A stretch of 64,000 nt of DNA, from contig SCNS01000023.1 in assembly GCA_005503215.1 (NCBI GenBank), positions 1-64,000 on the forward strand. The letters are read 5' to 3'. The position numbers and the translations under genes were made by a program. Each line of letters opens with the position of its first letter. The stretch's first letter is position 1. Below, piece by piece: positions 1 through 8,345 of this stretch. This DNA comes from Sphingomonadaceae bacterium 3R27C6. GTDB taxonomy: Bacteria; Pseudomonadota; Alphaproteobacteria; Sphingomonadales; Sphingomonadaceae. The notes beneath the pieces are model-generated. The model was not told the origin of the DNA. It did not search any database and saw nothing but the letters and a program-made list of their open reading frames with translations.

Positions 1-1009
1 CTCCACCCCCCTCCCGCCCCGTCTCACCGGAAGGCAGGGAGAAGAGCGCGTGCGTCGCCGCTGCGGCGGCGCGAACCTCGGGATGCGGATCACGCGCCGC
101 CATCGCGCCGAGATGCGGAAGCGCCGCCGCGGGGTCGAGCGCGACGAGTTCACGCATCGCGTTCCAGCGTGCGGCGAAATCTTCGCTTGCCGTCTCGGCG
201 ACGAAGAGCGGCGCGGCGTCGGTGCGGCCAAGCTGGCGGAGCAGCGCGAGCGCCATCTGGCGGAAGCTGCTGTCGCGACGCGAGGCGCTGACGTGGGTCA
301 GGCGGCCGCTTGCGATGGCATAGGCACGGATCGGGAGCCGCGACGGCGGCTGGACGGTGAGTTCGAGGTACAGAATGTCACTGCGGGCGCCCGCGCGCCC
401 GTGCTGAAGCGTGAAGCTTTGGCGCGCGGTGTCGAGGATCAGCGTCTCGCCTGTCCGCAAAGGACGCGGCGGCTGGCTGTGGCACCGGGCGGCTCCCTGG
501 GCGGTGAATCCGCCGGCTTCCTCGGCCGCGCTGACCGCCACGCTGTGCGCGCGAAGCTCTGCGCCGCCGCCGTCGAGCACGTGGATCGCCGCGCCGCCCG
601 GGACGAAGACCGCCGTGCCCGGCGCGGCCTCGTTCGCGGAGAACGGCCGCAACTGGAGTGTCAGGCGGACCGCTCCATGATCGGCGAGAACCAAACCGCC
701 CGGACCGTCATCGCCGCCCCCCACCATTCGCAGCGGTGGGCGCGTAAAGGGATCGGCGGCGAGCAACGCCAGCGCCGCATCGAGCCGGTCGCGGAGCCAG
801 TGTGTGTTGGAGAGCCAGGGGAGAAGGCCCGCGATCACGACATCGGCGGGGGCGTGGGCGAGCGCCGCGATGACGGTCAGCAGCCCGTCGGGAGCGGTGT
901 CGGCCGCTCTCCACGCCGCGTCGAGGTCCGCGACCGCGCGGCGCATCGCCACACGGCGCGCGGCATCGGCGCGGGGAAAATGGTCGTGGCGGGATGGCAT
1001 GCCGTGCAT
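1..1009 (-). CDS. Unknown protein, C-terminus cut by the left edge
   Basis: An uninterrupted minus-strand frame of 336 codons runs from an ATG at 1009 to the window edge. I do not recognise the family. Residues 1-100 are Ala/Leu-rich and look helical. A middle section of about 100 residues is beta-rich, Gly/Pro-rich and loosely cupin-like. The last visible 80 residues are again Ala/Leu-rich with short helical repeats resembling HEAT units. No signal peptide or membrane segment is visible. It lies 59 bases after the 48-codon peptide gene on the same strand and is probably co-transcribed with it. No good ribosome binding site precedes 1009; the in-frame ATG at 1000 is an alternative. Codon choice fits the surrounding genome. 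Confidence 0.6.
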   Translation of the reverse strand, partial: MHGMPSRHDHFPRADAARRVAMRRAVADLDAAWRAADTAPDGLLTVIAALAHAPADVVIAGLLPWLSNTHWLRDRLDAALALLAADPFTRPPLRMVGGGDDGPGGLVLADHGAVRLTLQLRPFSANEAAPGTAVFVPGGAAIHVLDGGGAELRAHSVAVSAAEEAGGFTAQGAARCHSQPPRPLRTGETLILDTARQSFTLQHGRAGARSDILYLELTVQPPSRLPIRAYAIASGRLTHVSASRRDSSFRQMALALLRQLGRTDAAPLFVAETASEDFAARWNAMRELVALDPAAALPHLGAMAARDPHPEVRAAAAATHALFSLPSGETGREGGG

Positions 1010-1068
1010 CGCGAAAGGCGCGGGAACGGAGGGCGCCGGGTTGGTGGCGCCGCCCGTTCCCCCGCAGC

Positions 1069-1215
1069 TCAATCGTAGACGATCATCGCGATGGCGACGG
1101 CGAGTTCGAACACCGACGGCCCCGACGATGCGCTCTCGCCCATCAACGAGCCGAACAATCCGACCGCGGTGTCGAGCAACGGCAATGCCTCGATATCGAT
1201 GGTTGGCAGACCCAT
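1069..1215 (-). CDS. 48-residue hydrophobic peptide, possible precursor or small membrane peptide
   Basis: A short frame begins at ATG 1215 and stops with TGA at 1071-1069. The start is set by an excellent Shine-Dalgarno sequence, AGGAGG at 1227-1222, six bases upstream. The frame stays open upstream to an ATG at 1317, but that codon has no ribosome site. The peptide starts MGLPTIDIEALPLLDTAVGL, has a central Gly/Ser-rich section, and ends in a hydrophobic VFELAVAIAMIVYD. It has no Cys, no twin-Gly cleavage site and no classical signal peptide. A larger unknown protein follows on the same strand. It could be a modified-peptide precursor, a small membrane peptide or a toxin-like peptide; the sequence does not decide. 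Confidence 0.55.
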   Translation of the reverse strand: MGLPTIDIEALPLLDTAVGLFGSLMGESASSGPSVFELAVAIAMIVYD

Positions 1216-1391
1216 ATTCCCCCTCCTGTACTGAACCGGCGGCGCGACCTGCGCCGGGAACATGGCTAGGAAGACGCGGGCGCGCTTCCCAGTTAACTTA
1301 TCGTAATCGCAGGCCATGTCGCTGGTCGAAGCGGGGTTGCGGCGGCGCGGACCGGGGATAGGGTGCGAGGCTCGAAACCGGGAGACCCGTC

Positions 1392-2342
1392 ATGCACCGC
1401 ACCATCGCCGCCGTCCTTTGCACGCTGTTGCTCGTCGCGCCCGCGGGCGCCGAAACCTTGCTCGTGGGTAACAAAGGCGAAGATACGCTGAGCGTCATCG
1501 CGCTGGCGTCGGGGGAAGAACTGGCGCGGCTGCCGACCGGGAAGATGCCACACGAGATCGCGATCTCGCCCGACGGCAAGCAGGCCGCGGTAGTCGCCTA
1601 TGGCAGCACGACGATCGACGTGTTCGACGTCGCGAGCCGGACGAAGGTCAAGACGATCGACCTCAGCCCTAACCAGCGGCCGCACGGGCTGCTGTGGCTG
1701 TCCGACGGGCGGCTGGTCGCGACCACCGAGGGCAGCGAGTCGGTCGCGGTGGTCGCGCCCGATGGCAAGCTGACGTCGATTTCGACCGGGCAGAAGGGCA
1801 CGCATATGATCGTCGTCGCGCCCGACAACCGCACCGCCTATACCGCGAATATCGCGGCGGGGACGGTGAGCGTACTCGACCTCAAAACCGCGAAGAAGCT
1901 GCGCGACCTGACCGTCGGCGGCAAGCCCGAAGGGCTGGCGCTGACGAAGCAAGGCCGCGAATTGTGGGTCGGCGATCTCGATGTGCCGCGGGTATCGATC
2001 TGGGATACCAAGACTGGCGAAAAGATCGCCGAGCAGCCGGTCGATCCGGTCGCGATCCGGGTATTGGCGAGCCCCGACGGCAAGCTGGTCGCGACGAGCA
2101 ATATCGCGAGCGGCACGATCAGCCTGTTCGACGCCGAAACGCACGCGCTGCTCAAGACGATCAAGGTGTCGGGCGAGCAGGCGAAGGGACAGGTCACTTT
2201 GCTCTTCAGCGCGGATTCGAAGCGGCTTTATGCCGCCGAGACGAGGCACGACAAGGTTGCGGAAATCGACGTCGCGAGCGGTGCGGTGCTGCGCCGGATC
2301 GCGGCGGGGAAGAATGGCGACGGGCTGGCGATCGCGCCCTAG
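1392..2342 (+). CDS. Secreted YncE-like beta-propeller (YVTN-type repeat) protein
   Basis: A protein of 316 residues with a clear signal peptide (MHRTIAAVLCTLLLVAPAGA, cleavage near residue 20), so periplasmic. The mature part is built of repeats of about 40 residues with recurring SPDGK, SVLDL-type and GxxPxGLAL strands, as in 40-residue YVTN/YncE propellers. Such proteins are binding or scaffold domains and no enzyme motif is visible. It is divergent from the small peptide gene at 1215. Its stop overlaps by four bases the stop of the convergent aminotransferase gene. Partner or ligand unknown. Confidence 0.8.
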   Translation: MHRTIAAVLCTLLLVAPAGAETLLVGNKGEDTLSVIALASGEELARLPTGKMPHEIAISPDGKQAAVVAYGSTTIDVFDVASRTKVKTIDLSPNQRPHGLLWLSDGRLVATTEGSESVAVVAPDGKLTSISTGQKGTHMIVVAPDNRTAYTANIAAGTVSVLDLKTAKKLRDLTVGGKPEGLALTKQGRELWVGDLDVPRVSIWDTKTGEKIAEQPVDPVAIRVLASPDGKLVATSNIASGTISLFDAETHALLKTIKVSGEQAKGQVTLLFSADSKRLYAAETRHDKVAEIDVASGAVLRRIAAGKNGDGLAIAP

Positions 2343-3514
2343 GCTTTTTCTGCCATCAGCTTGTCGCGAAACACCGCGAGGCGCGCCACTGCCTCGTCGA
2401 GCACCGCGCCCTCCTTGGCGAAACAGAGGCGCAGGATGTGGCGCGGGCCTTCGCCTTCGAAGAGCGCCGAGACGGGGATCGAGGCGACGCCCGCTTCGCG
2501 TACCGCGCGTTCGCTGAACTCGCGATCCGAAAGCGCGATCCCCGACGCCGCGAGGTCGATGCACAGGAACCAGGTCGCGGCGTTCGGCAGGACGGCGAAG
2601 CCCGCGGCGGCCAGCGCGTCGCCGAGGCGCCGGCGCGATGCGGCCCAGCCCCCGCGCTGCGCAGCGAACCATTCCTCGGGACGATCGAGCCCCTCCGCCA
2701 CTGCCCATTGCAGCGCGGGCGGCGTCGTGAAGGTGAGGAACTGGTGCGCGCGGCCGAGCGCGGTCGCCATCGCGGGCGCGGCGCATATCCAGCCTGTCTT
2801 CCATCCGGTGAGGCCAAAGATCTTGCCCGCCGAGCCGATCTTCACCGCGCGTTCGGCCATCCCCGGGAAGGACAGCAGCGAACGGTGCGGGGCTCGATCG
2901 AAGCGGATGTCCTCCCAGACCTCGTCGCAGATCGCGACGAGATTATTGCGCACGCAGATGTCGGCGATCATTGCGAGTTCGGCTTCGCTGGCCACCGTCC
3001 CCGCCGGATTGAGCGGGTCGTTGAGCATGAGCACGCCGGCGCGCGGGGTGATCGCCGCGGCGAGTGGTTCCGCATCATACCGCCAGTCGGGCGGTGTGAG
3101 CGCGATCGATACGGGCACGCCGCCCGCCCGGCGGACCATCGGCGCATAACTGTCATAGGCGGGCTGGAACAGGATTACCTCGTCGCCCGGCGCCACGAGC
3201 GCGAGAATGGATGCGGCGAGCGCCTCGGTCGCGCCCGAGGTCACGATGACCTGCTCGCGTGACAGCGCCAACCCCTGCCGCCGTGCGTAGAAGGTGCAGA
3301 TCGCGTCGCGCAGTTCGGGCAGGCCGAAGGCCGGCGGGTATTGGTTCGACTTTTCGGCGAGCGCACGCGCCGCGGCGGCGATCATGTCGGGATGCGGCGG
3401 TTGGTCGGGAAAGCCCTGACCGAGGTTGATCGCGTCATGCGCCCGCGCGAGCCCCGACATATGCTCGAAAATCGTCGGTTCCATTGCCGCATAGAGCGGA
3501 TGGACCGGGCTCAT
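2339..3514 (-). CDS. Class I/II PLP-dependent aminotransferase
   Basis: A protein of 391 residues with a fold-type I aminotransferase layout. It shows an N-terminal NLGQGFPDQPPHPD segment typical of the methionine/kynurenine aminotransferase-like branch, a TSGATEAL phosphate-binding motif, a DEVWEDIRFD motif and the PLP lysine in SAGKIFGLTGWKTGW. It should be a cytoplasmic transaminase; substrate is uncertain, with methionine, kynurenine or broad specificity most likely. It is last in a five-gene run starting at argH, and its ATG overlaps the stop of the siroheme gene by four bases, implying translational coupling. Confidence 0.88.
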   Translation of the reverse strand: MSPVHPLYAAMEPTIFEHMSGLARAHDAINLGQGFPDQPPHPDMIAAAARALAEKSNQYPPAFGLPELRDAICTFYARRQGLALSREQVIVTSGATEALAASILALVAPGDEVILFQPAYDSYAPMVRRAGGVPVSIALTPPDWRYDAEPLAAAITPRAGVLMLNDPLNPAGTVASEAELAMIADICVRNNLVAICDEVWEDIRFDRAPHRSLLSFPGMAERAVKIGSAGKIFGLTGWKTGWICAAPAMATALGRAHQFLTFTTPPALQWAVAEGLDRPEEWFAAQRGGWAASRRRLGDALAAAGFAVLPNAATWFLCIDLAASGIALSDREFSERAVREAGVASIPVSALFEGEGPRHILRLCFAKEGAVLDEAVARLAVFRDKLMAEKA

Positions 3515-4281
3515 GCCGGCGAAAGCCAGAGCGACAGGCCGGGCGGCGCGGCGGTGGGCGGCGCATCGGCGATGTGGCGCACGGCGTCGGCGCGCGCGCG
3601 GTCGAGGATGGCGGCGGGGACGTCCGCCGGGTGGAAGATATGATCGGCCTCGCCGAGCAGGCGCGCGGCGCGGAGGGTGAGGTCGTCGGGATCGGTGCTC
3701 GTCAGGGCGATGGTTTCGAGGCGCGTGGGCTGGATCGAAGCATCGCTCGCCAACCAGCTTTCAACCTTGTCCGCCGCTTCGGCATCGAGCGGGTCGAGCA
3801 CGCCGCCGCGCGCGAGCGCGGCGTCGATCGCGCGGCGGCGGTCGGCGGCGGCGGGCCAGCGCGCTTTCATCGTGTCGCGCGCGGCGTGGAGCACCGCGGC
3901 GAGCGCACCGAGACGGGCGGGGAGCAAGGCTTCGATGCGCTGGCGGACGGCTTTGGCGAGGCCCGCCGAGGCGCCGCCGGTCCCGATCGCGATCGTCACC
4001 GGCGCGCGGTCGACGATCGCCGGGGTGGTGAAGTCGCAGAGATCTGGGCGGTCGACGACATTGACGAGAAGCCCGCGCGCGCGAAGTGCCTGCGCCGCGG
4101 CGCGTGCCTCGTCTTCATCGTCGAGCGCGACAAAAGCGATCGTTGCGCTTTCTTCCCACGCCGGGACGATCCGGCCGCCCGCGCGGACAATCAGCCGCGC
4201 CTTGGCATCGACGGCTTCCCCCTCCCCGACCAGCACGACCGTGCGGCCGCGAAGGTTGAGGAAGATGGGAAGCTGCTCCAT
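3511..4281 (-). CDS. cysG: Precorrin-2 dehydrogenase / sirohydrochlorin ferrochelatase with degenerate methyltransferase remnant
   Basis: A protein of 256 residues. Residues 1-200 match the N-terminal half of CysG/Met8: MEQLPIFLNLRGRTVVLVGE opens the NAD-binding fold, and an IAIGTGGASAGLAKAVRQRIE motif follows. This half oxidises precorrin-2 and inserts iron to give siroheme. The last 60 residues (ETIALTSTDPDDLTLRAARLL onward) resemble the start of the uroporphyrinogen methyltransferase domain, but its glycine-rich loop is lost and the domain stops after about 50 residues. ATG 4281 was chosen because homology begins exactly there, four bases from the lysA stop. The frame open to 4461 is antisense-like translation of lysA. 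Confidence 0.82.
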   Translation of the reverse strand: MEQLPIFLNLRGRTVVLVGEGEAVDAKARLIVRAGGRIVPAWEESATIAFVALDDEDEARAAAQALRARGLLVNVVDRPDLCDFTTPAIVDRAPVTIAIGTGGASAGLAKAVRQRIEALLPARLGALAAVLHAARDTMKARWPAAADRRRAIDAALARGGVLDPLDAEAADKVESWLASDASIQPTRLETIALTSTDPDDLTLRAARLLGEADHIFHPADVPAAILDRARADAVRHIADAPPTAAPPGLSLWLSPA

Positions 4282-4282
4282 G

Positions 4283-5548
4283 TCAATCGATCCAGTCGGG
4301 CACGCGCTCCGCCGCCATGATCGTTCCCGCGGCGATGCGGTCGGCGACGACGGCATAGCGGTCGCCGTCGACGAGTACCTCGGGAACGAGGCTGCGGCTG
4401 TTGTAGGTCGACGCCATCGTCGCGCCATAAGCCCCCGCGCTGCAGAAGACCGCGAGGTCACCCGCCTCGACCTTGTCGATCAGCCGGTCGCGCGCAAAGG
4501 TGTCGCCGGTTTCGCAGACGGGCCCCACGATCGACGCGGTCATCGTCTCGCCCGACGGCTTTACCGCGACGAAATCGTGCCAGGCGTCATAGAGCGCGGG
4601 CCTGGCAAGGTCGTTCATCGCCGCGTCGACGATGACGAAGGGGTGCGTCGCGCCGGGTTTCACCCACAATGTCTCGGTCAGCAAAACCCCCGAATTGCCC
4701 GCAATGACGCGGCCGGGCTCGAACATCAGCGTGACGTCCCAATCGCGCGTTACGCGCGCGACCATCGCGCCATAATCGGCGGGCGACGGCGGAATGATAT
4801 TGTCGCCCGCGCGATACGGCACGCCAAGCCCGCCGCCGAGGTCGACATGGGTGATGCTGTGCCCCGCCGCGCGCAGGTCGGCGACGAGCTCGCCGACGCG
4901 CTTGAACGCCGCCTCGAACGGGGCGAGGCTGGTGAGCTGGCTGCCGATATGGACCGCGATGCCGCGCAAGTTGAGCCCCGGCAGCGCCGACAGCCGGGCG
5001 AAGATTTCGGGGGCGACGTCGATCCCGACGCCGAACTTGTTATCGGCCTTGCCGGTCGAGATTTTGGCATGCGTGCCCGCGTCGACGTCGGGATTGACGC
5101 GCAGCACCGCGGGCGCGGTCATTTCCTTGGCGAGTGCAATCTCGGCGAGTGCGATACCCTCGGGCTCATGCTCGATGTTGAACTGGCCGATGCCGCGGTC
5201 GAGCCCCTGCGCCAGTTCGGCGCGCGTCTTGCCGACGCCCGAAAAGACGATGTCCTCGGCCGCCATGCCTGCCGCAAGTGCGCGTTCGAGCTCGCCGCCC
5301 GATACGACGTCGGCGCCATAGCCCTGCCGCGCGAGGACGCGCAGCACGCCGAGGTTGGGGTTGCTCTTGATCGCAAAGGCGAGGTGCTTCCTAGGAACAT
5401 CCTTCAGCCCGTCGCGGAACGCCTGTGCATGGCGTTCGAGCGTCGCGCGCGAATAGACATAGACGGGGGTGCCGATTTCCTCGGCGATGCGCGGCAAGGG
5501 AATGTCTTCGGCGTGCATCACGCCGTCGCGAAGTTCAAAATGATTCAT
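4283..5548 (-). CDS. lysA: Diaminopimelate decarboxylase
   Basis: A PLP-dependent fold-type III decarboxylase of 421 residues that makes L-lysine from meso-diaminopimelate. Diagnostic segments are the PLP lysine in LAFAIKSNPN, HIGSQ, the glycine loop in DLGGGLGVPY, the EPGR phosphate site and the C-terminal CSAGAYG segment. Length is normal. It sits between the small lipoprotein and the siroheme gene, all on the minus strand with gaps of 1 to 20 bases. Confidence 0.97.
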   Translation of the reverse strand: MNHFELRDGVMHAEDIPLPRIAEEIGTPVYVYSRATLERHAQAFRDGLKDVPRKHLAFAIKSNPNLGVLRVLARQGYGADVVSGGELERALAAGMAAEDIVFSGVGKTRAELAQGLDRGIGQFNIEHEPEGIALAEIALAKEMTAPAVLRVNPDVDAGTHAKISTGKADNKFGVGIDVAPEIFARLSALPGLNLRGIAVHIGSQLTSLAPFEAAFKRVGELVADLRAAGHSITHVDLGGGLGVPYRAGDNIIPPSPADYGAMVARVTRDWDVTLMFEPGRVIAGNSGVLLTETLWVKPGATHPFVIVDAAMNDLARPALYDAWHDFVAVKPSGETMTASIVGPVCETGDTFARDRLIDKVEAGDLAVFCSAGAYGATMASTYNSRSLVPEVLVDGDRYAVVADRIAAGTIMAAERVPDWID

Positions 5549-5566
5549 TGAGTAAAGTCCTGAGGC

Positions 5567-5821
5567 TCAGCCCGGGGGCGGCAGATCGAAATCGTCGGGT
5601 TCGCGTTGTTCGGACCGTTTGAGAAGTTCGTCGCTGCGCGCGGGCCGGGCCTGCGCGTCAGGCGTCGTAAGCTCCTCCGTAGTCGGGGCGCGGGTCGCGC
5701 CGACGGGAATCACCGGTGCAGGCTGGCCTGCCACGGGCTTCAGATCTTCCTTGCTGCCGCACGCGCCGAGCAGCGCGGTGGCGGCAAATACTGCCATGAT
5801 GAGGCGCGTGGTCGCCATCAC
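5567..5821 (-). CDS. Small lipoprotein (LptM/YifL-like position)
   Basis: An 84-residue protein with a lipoprotein signal: MMATTRLIMAVFAATALLGAC, lipobox LGAC with the modified Cys near residue 21. The mature part is a Pro/Thr/Glu-rich, probably disordered tail of about 60 residues ending in DLPPPG. Its ATG overlaps the argH stop (ATGA, 5821-5818) and lysA follows 18 bases later. A tiny lipoprotein directly before lysA is the typical place for LptM/YifL, which in enterobacteria helps LptD mature. That role is inferred from position and form only. Confidence 0.8.
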   Translation of the reverse strand: MMATTRLIMAVFAATALLGACGSKEDLKPVAGQPAPVIPVGATRAPTTEELTTPDAQARPARSDELLKRSEQREPDDFDLPPPG

Positions 5822-7221
5822 ATCGTTCCTTCGAGCGCCGCACGGGCCGCGGCGATGGCCTGCCTTACCCGTTCGGGCGCCGTCCCGCCATAGCTCAAGC
5901 GGCTGGCGACCGACGCCTCGACGGTCAGCGCCGCGAGCACGTCGGGCGTGACCGCGGCGTGGATCGCCGCTGCGTCGGTTGCCGGCAGCGCCGACAGTTC
6001 GACGCCTAGTTCTTCGGCGCGCTTCACGCAGGAGCCGACGACATGATGCGCCTCGCGGAACGGCAGCCCCGCCTCGCGCACCAGCCAGTCGGCGAGGTCG
6101 GTCGCGGTCGAATAGCCCGAAGCGGCGAGCGCGCGCATGCGGTCGGTGCGGAAGGTCAGCGTTTCGACCATCCCCGTCATCGCGGCGAGCGACAGCGCGA
6201 GCGCGTCGAAGGCGCCGAAGACGGTTTCCTTGTCGTCCTGCAGGTCCTTCGAATAGGTGAGCGGCAAGCCCTTCACGATCACGGAGAGCCGCTGGAACGC
6301 ACCGAGCAGCAGGCCCGCGCGCCCGCGCACCAGTTCGGCGGCGTCGGGGTTGCGCTTTTGCGGCATGATGGAGCTGCCCGTCGACCAGGCGTCGGGCAGG
6401 CTGATGAAGCCGAAGGGCTGGCTGGCCCAGATCACGATTTCCTCGGCGAGGCGCGACAGGTGGATCGCGGAAATCGATGCGGATGCACAGAATTCGAGCG
6501 CGAAGTCGCGGTCGGACACGGCGTCAATGCTGTTCGCCATTGGGCGATCGAAGCCGAGCGCCGCGGCGGTCGCGTGGCGATCGACTGGAAAGCCTGTGCC
6601 GGCAAGCGCGGCGGCGCCGAGCGGCGATTCGTTGAGGCGGCGGCGCGCATCGGCAAAGCGCGAGCGGTCGCGGCCGAACATCTCGACATAGGCGAGCAGA
6701 TGATGGCCGAGCGTCACCGGCTGCGCGACCTGGAGGTGCGTGAAGCCGGGCATGATGCTGTCGGCATGTTCGTCGGCGCGCGCGAGGAGCGCGGTCTGGA
6801 TCGCCTTCAGCCCCGCATCGATGCGCTCGCATGCAGTGCGCACCCACAGGCGGAAATCGGTGGCGACCTGATCGTTGCGCGAGCGCGCGGTGTGGAGCCG
6901 TCCGGCGGGCTCGCCGACGAGGTCCTTCAGCCGCGATTCGACGGTCATGTGGATGTCTTCGAGCGCGAGGTCGACGGGAACGCCATTCGCGGCGAATTCG
7001 TCGGCAATCTGCGCAAGGCCGCGGTCGATCACCACCGCATCGTCGGCGCCGATGATCCCCGCGGCGCCGAGCATCGCGGCGTGCGCGCGGCTCGCCGCGA
7101 TATCTTCTTCCCACAGACGCTTGTCGACCGGGATCGAGGCGTTAATCTCTTGCATGATCGCCGCGGGTCCGCCACCGAAGCGGCCGCCCCACATGCTGTT
7201 GCTGTCCGGAGTATTCGCCAT
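5818..7221 (-). CDS. argH: Argininosuccinate lyase
   Basis: A 467-residue member of the fumarase/aspartase superfamily that splits argininosuccinate to arginine and fumarate. It has N-terminal MWGGRFGGGPA, the HTARSRNDQVATD active-site region, and the family signature GSSIMPQKRNPDAAE with the catalytic serine loop. Length is normal. It leads the minus-strand operon to the lipoprotein, lysA, cysG and the aminotransferase. Its 5' end overlaps the divergent tlpA-like gene by about 29 bases, so both promoters must lie within the neighbouring coding sequence or the genes are driven from inside each other. Confidence 0.97.
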   Translation of the reverse strand: MANTPDSNSMWGGRFGGGPAAIMQEINASIPVDKRLWEEDIAASRAHAAMLGAAGIIGADDAVVIDRGLAQIADEFAANGVPVDLALEDIHMTVESRLKDLVGEPAGRLHTARSRNDQVATDFRLWVRTACERIDAGLKAIQTALLARADEHADSIMPGFTHLQVAQPVTLGHHLLAYVEMFGRDRSRFADARRRLNESPLGAAALAGTGFPVDRHATAAALGFDRPMANSIDAVSDRDFALEFCASASISAIHLSRLAEEIVIWASQPFGFISLPDAWSTGSSIMPQKRNPDAAELVRGRAGLLLGAFQRLSVIVKGLPLTYSKDLQDDKETVFGAFDALALSLAAMTGMVETLTFRTDRMRALAASGYSTATDLADWLVREAGLPFREAHHVVGSCVKRAEELGVELSALPATDAAAIHAAVTPDVLAALTVEASVASRLSYGGTAPERVRQAIAAARAALEGTM

Positions 7222-7816
7222 CCGCCGCGTCCCAAATCCGTCCCTTGCGATCCTCGCCGTGCTTCTGGCCGGATCAATCGCCGGCTGCGATAGGGAAAAG
7301 CAGCCGGACGGGCAAGCGGGGCAAGGCCAAGCAAATGTTTCGGAGGGCCAAGCGAAGGGGCTCGGGAAGTTCGAGTATATTGTCGATCGCAGTCACAAGG
7401 GCGCCCCGGCACCTACGGTCGGCTTTCGCGGACCTGACGACGCGCCGGTGACGCTGGCGTCGTTTCGCGGGAAGCCGCTGCTCGTCAACCTGTGGGCGAC
7501 TTGGTGCGCGCCGTGTGTCGCCGAAATGCCAACGCTCGATGCGCTCGCTGCGAAAAGCGGCGAGCGCATGGGGGTGATCGCCGTCGCGCAGGATCTGCAA
7601 GGGGCGGAAATTGTCGACCCGTGGTTCCAGAAGGCGGGACTGAAGGCGCTGCAACCCTATATCGACCCCGAAAACGGCCTGCTCGACGCGGCGAACAGCG
7701 CTTTGCCGACGAGCATCTATTATGATGCCGCAGGGCGCGAGATCTGGCGCGTCGTCGGTGCCATCGACTGGCAGGGCAAGGAAGCGCAAGCGCTGCTGGC
7801 CGAAACTGCGTCTTGA
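7193..7816 (+). CDS. TlpA-family thiol:disulfide lipoprotein
   Basis: A 207-residue protein with an N-terminal hydrophobic stretch and a lipobox (GSIAGC, Cys at about residue 32), so probably anchored in a membrane facing the periplasm. From residue 75 on it is a thioredoxin fold with WCAPC at residues 104-108 and a cis-Pro segment ALPTSIYYD. TlpA-type proteins keep periplasmic cysteines reduced, for example during cytochrome maturation. ATG 7193 was chosen because it supplies a complete signal sequence, although it overlaps the divergent argH start. A strong hairpin follows the stop. Confidence 0.88.
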   Translation: MLLLSGVFAIRRVPNPSLAILAVLLAGSIAGCDREKQPDGQAGQGQANVSEGQAKGLGKFEYIVDRSHKGAPAPTVGFRGPDDAPVTLASFRGKPLLVNLWATWCAPCVAEMPTLDALAAKSGERMGVIAVAQDLQGAEIVDPWFQKAGLKALQPYIDPENGLLDAANSALPTSIYYDAAGREIWRVVGAIDWQGKEAQALLAETAS

Positions 7817-7824
7817 CGCAAGAA

Positions 7825-7856
7825 AGGGCGGACGCCCCATGACGTCCGCCCTTCCC
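7825..7856 (+). terminator. Hairpin terminator after the tlpA-like gene
   Basis: A perfect 10-bp stem, AGGGCGGACG at 7825-7834 and CGTCCGCCCT at 7843-7852, with an 8-base loop and a short pyrimidine tail. It lies between two convergent genes and could serve both strands. Confidence 0.6.
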
Positions 7857-7894
7857 TGCGACCCAGAGCAAGGCTCCGGGGAACTCGACAGGAC

Positions 7895-8233
7895 TTAGCC
7901 GCCGACGGTCACGCGGCCGGTGCGATAGCCCTTCTCGCGCATTTCCTTCACATAGTCCTTGTCGGCATCGACCACCTCTGTCTGCCATTCATCCCACGCG
8001 TCCCAGCGATCCTCGCGGTCGGTCGAATGGCGAAGGTCGCTGGTCAGCTCCTTCTCCGCCTCCAGAATGTCGGCCTTGTAATTATACCATTGCTGGTTGA
8101 CGACGCCCGCGATCGGGGAGGTGCGGATGTGCGGCGCCTCGAATCCCGGTGGCATCGCGCCATAGGGAACGGCGGCAACGGCGGCCGTCGCGGGGAGCGC
8201 CAGAATTGCGGCTAGGGTGGTCCATTTTTTCAT
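7895..8233 (-). CDS. Small secreted protein of unknown function
   Basis: A 112-residue protein. ATG 8233 follows a good AGGAG site and opens a standard signal peptide (MKKWTTLAAILALPATAAVA), so the longer frame to 8281 is rejected. The mature part is about 90 residues, rich in charged and aromatic residues (WYNYKADILEAEKEL, DRWDAWDEWQTEV), and probably helical. No Cys or enzyme motif is visible. I do not recognise the family. It stands alone between the tlpA-like terminator and gpsA. Confidence 0.75.
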   Translation of the reverse strand: MKKWTTLAAILALPATAAVAAVPYGAMPPGFEAPHIRTSPIAGVVNQQWYNYKADILEAEKELTSDLRHSTDREDRWDAWDEWQTEVVDADKDYVKEMREKGYRTGRVTVGG

Positions 8234-8345
8234 CGTCCATCTCCTGATTGCCCGCCCGTGCGGGGCGGTCAGGGGAGTCAACGAAACAGATCGCGCTTTT
8301 ATTCCCGGCTGAACGCCGAAATGGCACGGGTCGCGGTGGAAACGC

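Noticed and set aside
50..1078. Long plus-strand frame of 342 codons
   Set aside because: It is antisense to the better minus-strand frame ending at the left edge. Its product is Arg-rich and low in hydrophobic residues, typical of shadow frames in GC-rich DNA.
1293..2804. Minus-strand frame of 503 codons
   Set aside because: It crosses a signal-peptide-bearing propeller gene and an aminotransferase gene; its Arg-rich translation has no domain.
4282..4461. N-terminal extension of the siroheme synthase
   Set aside because: These 60 codons lie wholly inside lysA on the same strand, and CysG homology starts at ATG 4281.
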